64,000 nucleotides of DNA from Sporodiniella umbellata. Its lineage: Eukaryota > Mucoromycota > Mucoromycetes > Mucorales > Rhizopodaceae. Made by a program: the position numbers and the translations under genes. Below, one piece after another: positions 61,183 to 64,000 of this stretch. Each line of letters starts with the position of its first letter. Within the stretch, counting starts at the first letter, position 1. The DNA lies in contig JAIXMR010000092.1 of the NCBI GenBank assembly GCA_025677835.1, forward strand, positions 48,355-112,354, written 5' to 3'. Under the pieces are notes generated by a model. The model worked only from the letters and a program-made list of their open reading frames with translations. It ran no database searches and had not been told where the DNA came from.

Positions 61183-62898
61183 ACTACTAGTCCCATTTGA
61201 AAAAAAACATGGTTTTTTTAAACTTGCATATTATTTTGAAGTTATTGGGTATACTTTATTTCAGATTGTGCAGACACTTATTTCAATAGAAGAACTAATG
61301 AGTAATAAAAACGTTGCATGTTTATTATCTTAATGACATACCAATTAGGCTATATACTCAAAACTAGTGTACGAACATCGACGGAAAGTGCAATCCGCAA
61401 AATAAATAAATAATTTAGGAGCTCACGCTAGTAACTAGGTATTTAAGATAAAAGTAGCCGCGAGCAATAAAGAGGCCTGTCTACTTTTATCGGAAATTGA
61501 CAGTTTTATAACATCAAAATTCATCAGTATGTAACCACATATATTCTATAGTGCTCTTACTAGGCCCAAAGTTGTACAGTACATATCTAAAGATATACTT
61601 CGAATGACAGGTTTATTATTGGACTATATCTGTACAGTGGCCTGTAAGAAAGAATAGCACACACCTAAATAGACATACGAAATTTGTATCCATTTTTCAG
61701 TGCGGTAAAACGAATTTGATATAGTTGGGATAAAAATTTGGCAGTAGATGCTTTTTCTCTTTTGACAGACGTTCAAGATTACACAGAATGAGTAGTAAAA
61801 TGTACTTCAGAAAGTTTTGAAAGTTTTAAGGGCTTTAGAAATTCGACAAAGAAGGTGGTATAAATAAACTGTATAGCTGTTTTCAAAACAAAGCAAAACA
61901 TCCAGAGGTATTACCATAATTGGATATAGATATGGCGATGAGAAAAAAAAAAAACAATGGATACATAGCCTTATGCAAATTCGAAATATCCCTTAAATTG
62001 AATAATGAAGCTGTATCTAAAGTTCTTCTCTACACTCCCAGCCAAATACAGTAGTTATAAAGCATCATTTAATACAAAAGGGTTGTTTGATTTCATTTAC
62101 AATTCGTAAAACAAGTGACATATGAGCTGCTAAAAACCTTACAATGTGGTTTTTATGATACTCGCTGTTCATAACATAGAAATCGGGATCTATTTAAACA
62201 GAAATAAATGTTCAAAAGAACTATAACTATATATGCATTAGTAAAGAAGGGGCAGATCTCGAGATTGCACATTCACAAAGATCTAACATATCTTCTGAGC
62301 AACGTTATACCAAATCGTATTTTTATTTTATATTACTGTTTACATAAATTTTAAGAGCTTCTTCTTAGATGTCTATCTTTTCTTAACATTTTATATTGAC
62401 TTGGTTTTTTTTTTTTTTTTTCGAAATATTTCATTCAAAAGTGGACGTGTATTCCGATAATGTTTTTTTTCTAAAAAAAAAGTAATAAAAAAAGCACGCA
62501 GTAAGTTTTTTTTAGCAACCTAACGTTTGAATTTTAAAATAAAAAGTGATAAGAATATATTCGCAATTGGCTTTATAGAAAGAAACAGTAGTTATTTTTG
62601 CATCGTTCCTTTCTATAAAGAGTAAGAATTGAGAATAGATGGCCACTTTTAGAGGGAACGCTTTAAGTAGTAACTCACTGAAATAGATATAGAGCGTCTT
62701 AGTCTTTATACAGGCAGGGAATAAAAAACACAGTAAAAGAAGGACAGTGCAGTAAAAATAGTGATGAGATCTATCCTCAGAGTGCCGATAATAAAACACA
62801 TAGTATAGGTGTGCTTTTTTAAAAAAAATCAGTATAACACTGTTTTATACGAGGAACGTATAAATTATTATTCAAGCAATGTTTATGTTAATAGTCGA

Positions 62899-63125
62899 TT
62901 GTTCAAGCAGACAGGAAGAGAAGGAACTGAAAAGGAATAGAAGCTTGGATAAACACGACTGAAAAGAGAGGTTTGGCATTAAAGACTTGTTCTTTTACTT
63001 CAGGACACCAGGACTTACAAACGAAGCGGTAAGCAAGAATGAGACGGATTATCAGTATAAAGGAAAAGGTAAGAATAGACAGACAGTCTAAAAGGAGTAT
63101 ACTTGGTTGATAATGTTTATTAATA
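62899..63125. repeat. Diverged direct repeat, copy 1
   Basis: About 225 nt sharing ordered blocks with the copy near 63569: TCAA-CAG-G-AAGAGAAG, TTGGAT-AACAC, AGGAC-CCAGGACTTACA-ACGAAG, GTAAG, AATAGAC-GACAGTCTAAAAGG, ATACTTG and TGTTTATTAA. Same orientation; no coding frame. Confidence 0.6.
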
Positions 63126-63568
63126 AAAAAAGGATGAGGTACTCATACTACTGAAATCAAAGTCAATATCTAATATAGAGAAGTATTTCTAACTACAAGC
63201 AACTAAAACTTGGATATAGGACACCATAATTTAAAGAGAACACAAAAATTAAAAGACAGAAGAACTTCAAAGTCTATGTAAAGAGAAGCGATGCAAGTAG
63301 AAAGATCTATATTTATTTTTTTAAATTTTTATTATAAACTAAACAAAGCTGTTAAAAAAAAAGGTGTGAGGTATCAGAACTTACAATGTGTTTTTTTTTA
63401 TCAATGTTTTAGAAGAAAAAAATATTAGCGGAATCCACCTTCGCACCTAAAAGTAATGCGATATGAGAGGTTTCGAAACAATTCGAGCATACTTAAGAAA
63501 TGTTAGATTTGTTTGTATTAAAGGAACTTATTTGCAATAGCTAATAATATTTTTGTAAGAGTTGTGTC

Positions 63569-63806
63569 TTCAAACAGGGAAAGAGAAGAGCCGGAAAGGT
63601 TCAGGTTTGGATCAACACAACTTCGGAAGGGAGAAGTGTGGCGGCAAGGACCTCTAGTAGAACTTTAGGACAATAGAGTTTACAGACGAAGTGGATCTGT
63701 AAGAGCGAGACAAAAGATTAAATAAAAGAAACAGAATAGACGAGCAGTCTAAAAGGAATACTTGAATAGCAAAAGGAACATGTAATGATTTTTTGCTGTT
63801 TATTAA
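63569..63806. repeat. Diverged direct repeat, copy 2
   Basis: About 235 nt matching copy 1 in the same order and orientation (for example TTTACAGACGAAG, AGCAGTCTAAAAGG, TGTTTATTAA), with small insertions. The spacing between copies is about 670 nt. Element class unknown. Confidence 0.6.
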
Positions 63807-64000
63807 CAGAGAATATAAATACTCTTTGTTGAAGTAAAAGAATGTTTAATCAAATCAAAACCCAATCTTAGATGCACTTTGAATTTCTTCTATGCTTTAA
63901 TCTTCTTATTCTCTTTGAATTATGGTACCCTATAGCTAAGCTTTAATTGCTCGTAATTATAAATATTTCTCAAGGATTTATTGTGAAGTTGAAATATTTT

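Larger units (their letters stand above)
59556..64000. other. Gene-free AT-rich region, 4.4 kb
   Basis: No coding frame is supported between LIP5 and the window end. It contains a (TA)n run at 59783-59803, a CRE-like TGACGTC near 60427, a hairpin element near 61.1 kb and two related repeat copies near 63.0 and 63.7 kb. Minus-strand frame 62512-62799 (95 codons) has no protein-like features. Confidence 0.5.

Noticed and set aside
62899..63806. LTR retrotransposon bounded by the two repeats
   Set aside because: No gag/pol frames, primer-binding site or polypurine tract were seen in the 440 nt between them, so only repeats are claimed.

Overview
The window reads as a gene-dense contig of an early-diverging fungus, most likely Mucoromycota/Mucorales. 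The evidence is intron-rich eukaryotic genes with short GT-AG introns (about 40-90 nt), AT-rich intergenic DNA full of A/T homopolymers, fungal-specific proteins (ATG22, SHO1, PRP39) and a geranylgeranyl diphosphate synthase that closely resembles, from memory, the carG product of Mucor/Phycomyces. There are no operons, CRISPR arrays or convincing tRNA/rRNA genes. Exon structures below were assembled by hand from splice signals, reading phase and family conservation.

Layout. 1-7.3 kb: an orphan open frame, PdxT (vitamin B6), eIF4A, RPL23 and a mitochondrial cysteine synthase. 7.6-13.6 kb: RNase P subunit Rpr2, sorting nexin SNX4/ATG24 next to vacuolar ATG22, and a SWIRM protein. 14.6-17.6 kb: a Nup98-family FG nucleoporin. 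17.6-20.8 kb: a gene-poor stretch with decayed coding remnants. 20.8-26.2 kb: GGPP synthase, ALG11 and PRP39. 27.5-35.3 kb: a universal stress protein, HisRS, an FHA checkpoint-type kinase and a SAC3/GANP protein. 35.9-43.0 kb: a bacterial-like sugar O-acetyltransferase, RPL38, a LisH-CTLH protein, an MFS transporter and the osmosensor SHO1. 45.0-49.4 kb: a small membrane protein, a 777-aa beta-propeller protein of unassigned family and SYS1. 49.5-59.6 kb, mostly minus strand: mitochondrial AspRS, an LEA-like mitochondrial protein, PIG-P, LACTB2, two unrecognised candidate genes and lipoyl synthase LIP5. 59.6-64 kb: gene-free, holding a hairpin (MITE-like) element and a pair of diverged direct repeats.

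How the genes relate. Neighbours are mostly functionally independent. Loose themes are mitochondrial function (cysteine synthase, MSD1, LIP5, LACTB2, LEA-like), glycosylation and GPI synthesis (ALG11, PIG-P), Golgi/endosome/vacuole traffic (SNX4, ATG22, SYS1), nuclear RNA and pore functions (PRP39, Nup98-type, SAC3-like) and stress signalling (SHO1, FHA kinase, USP). Least explained and most worth follow-up: the beta-propeller/coiled-coil/beta-sandwich protein at 45.3-48.3 kb, the cryptic spliced frames at 56.6-58.1 kb, the decayed ORFs near 18.5-19.4 kb and the repeats at the right edge. I saw no clear novel multi-gene system.
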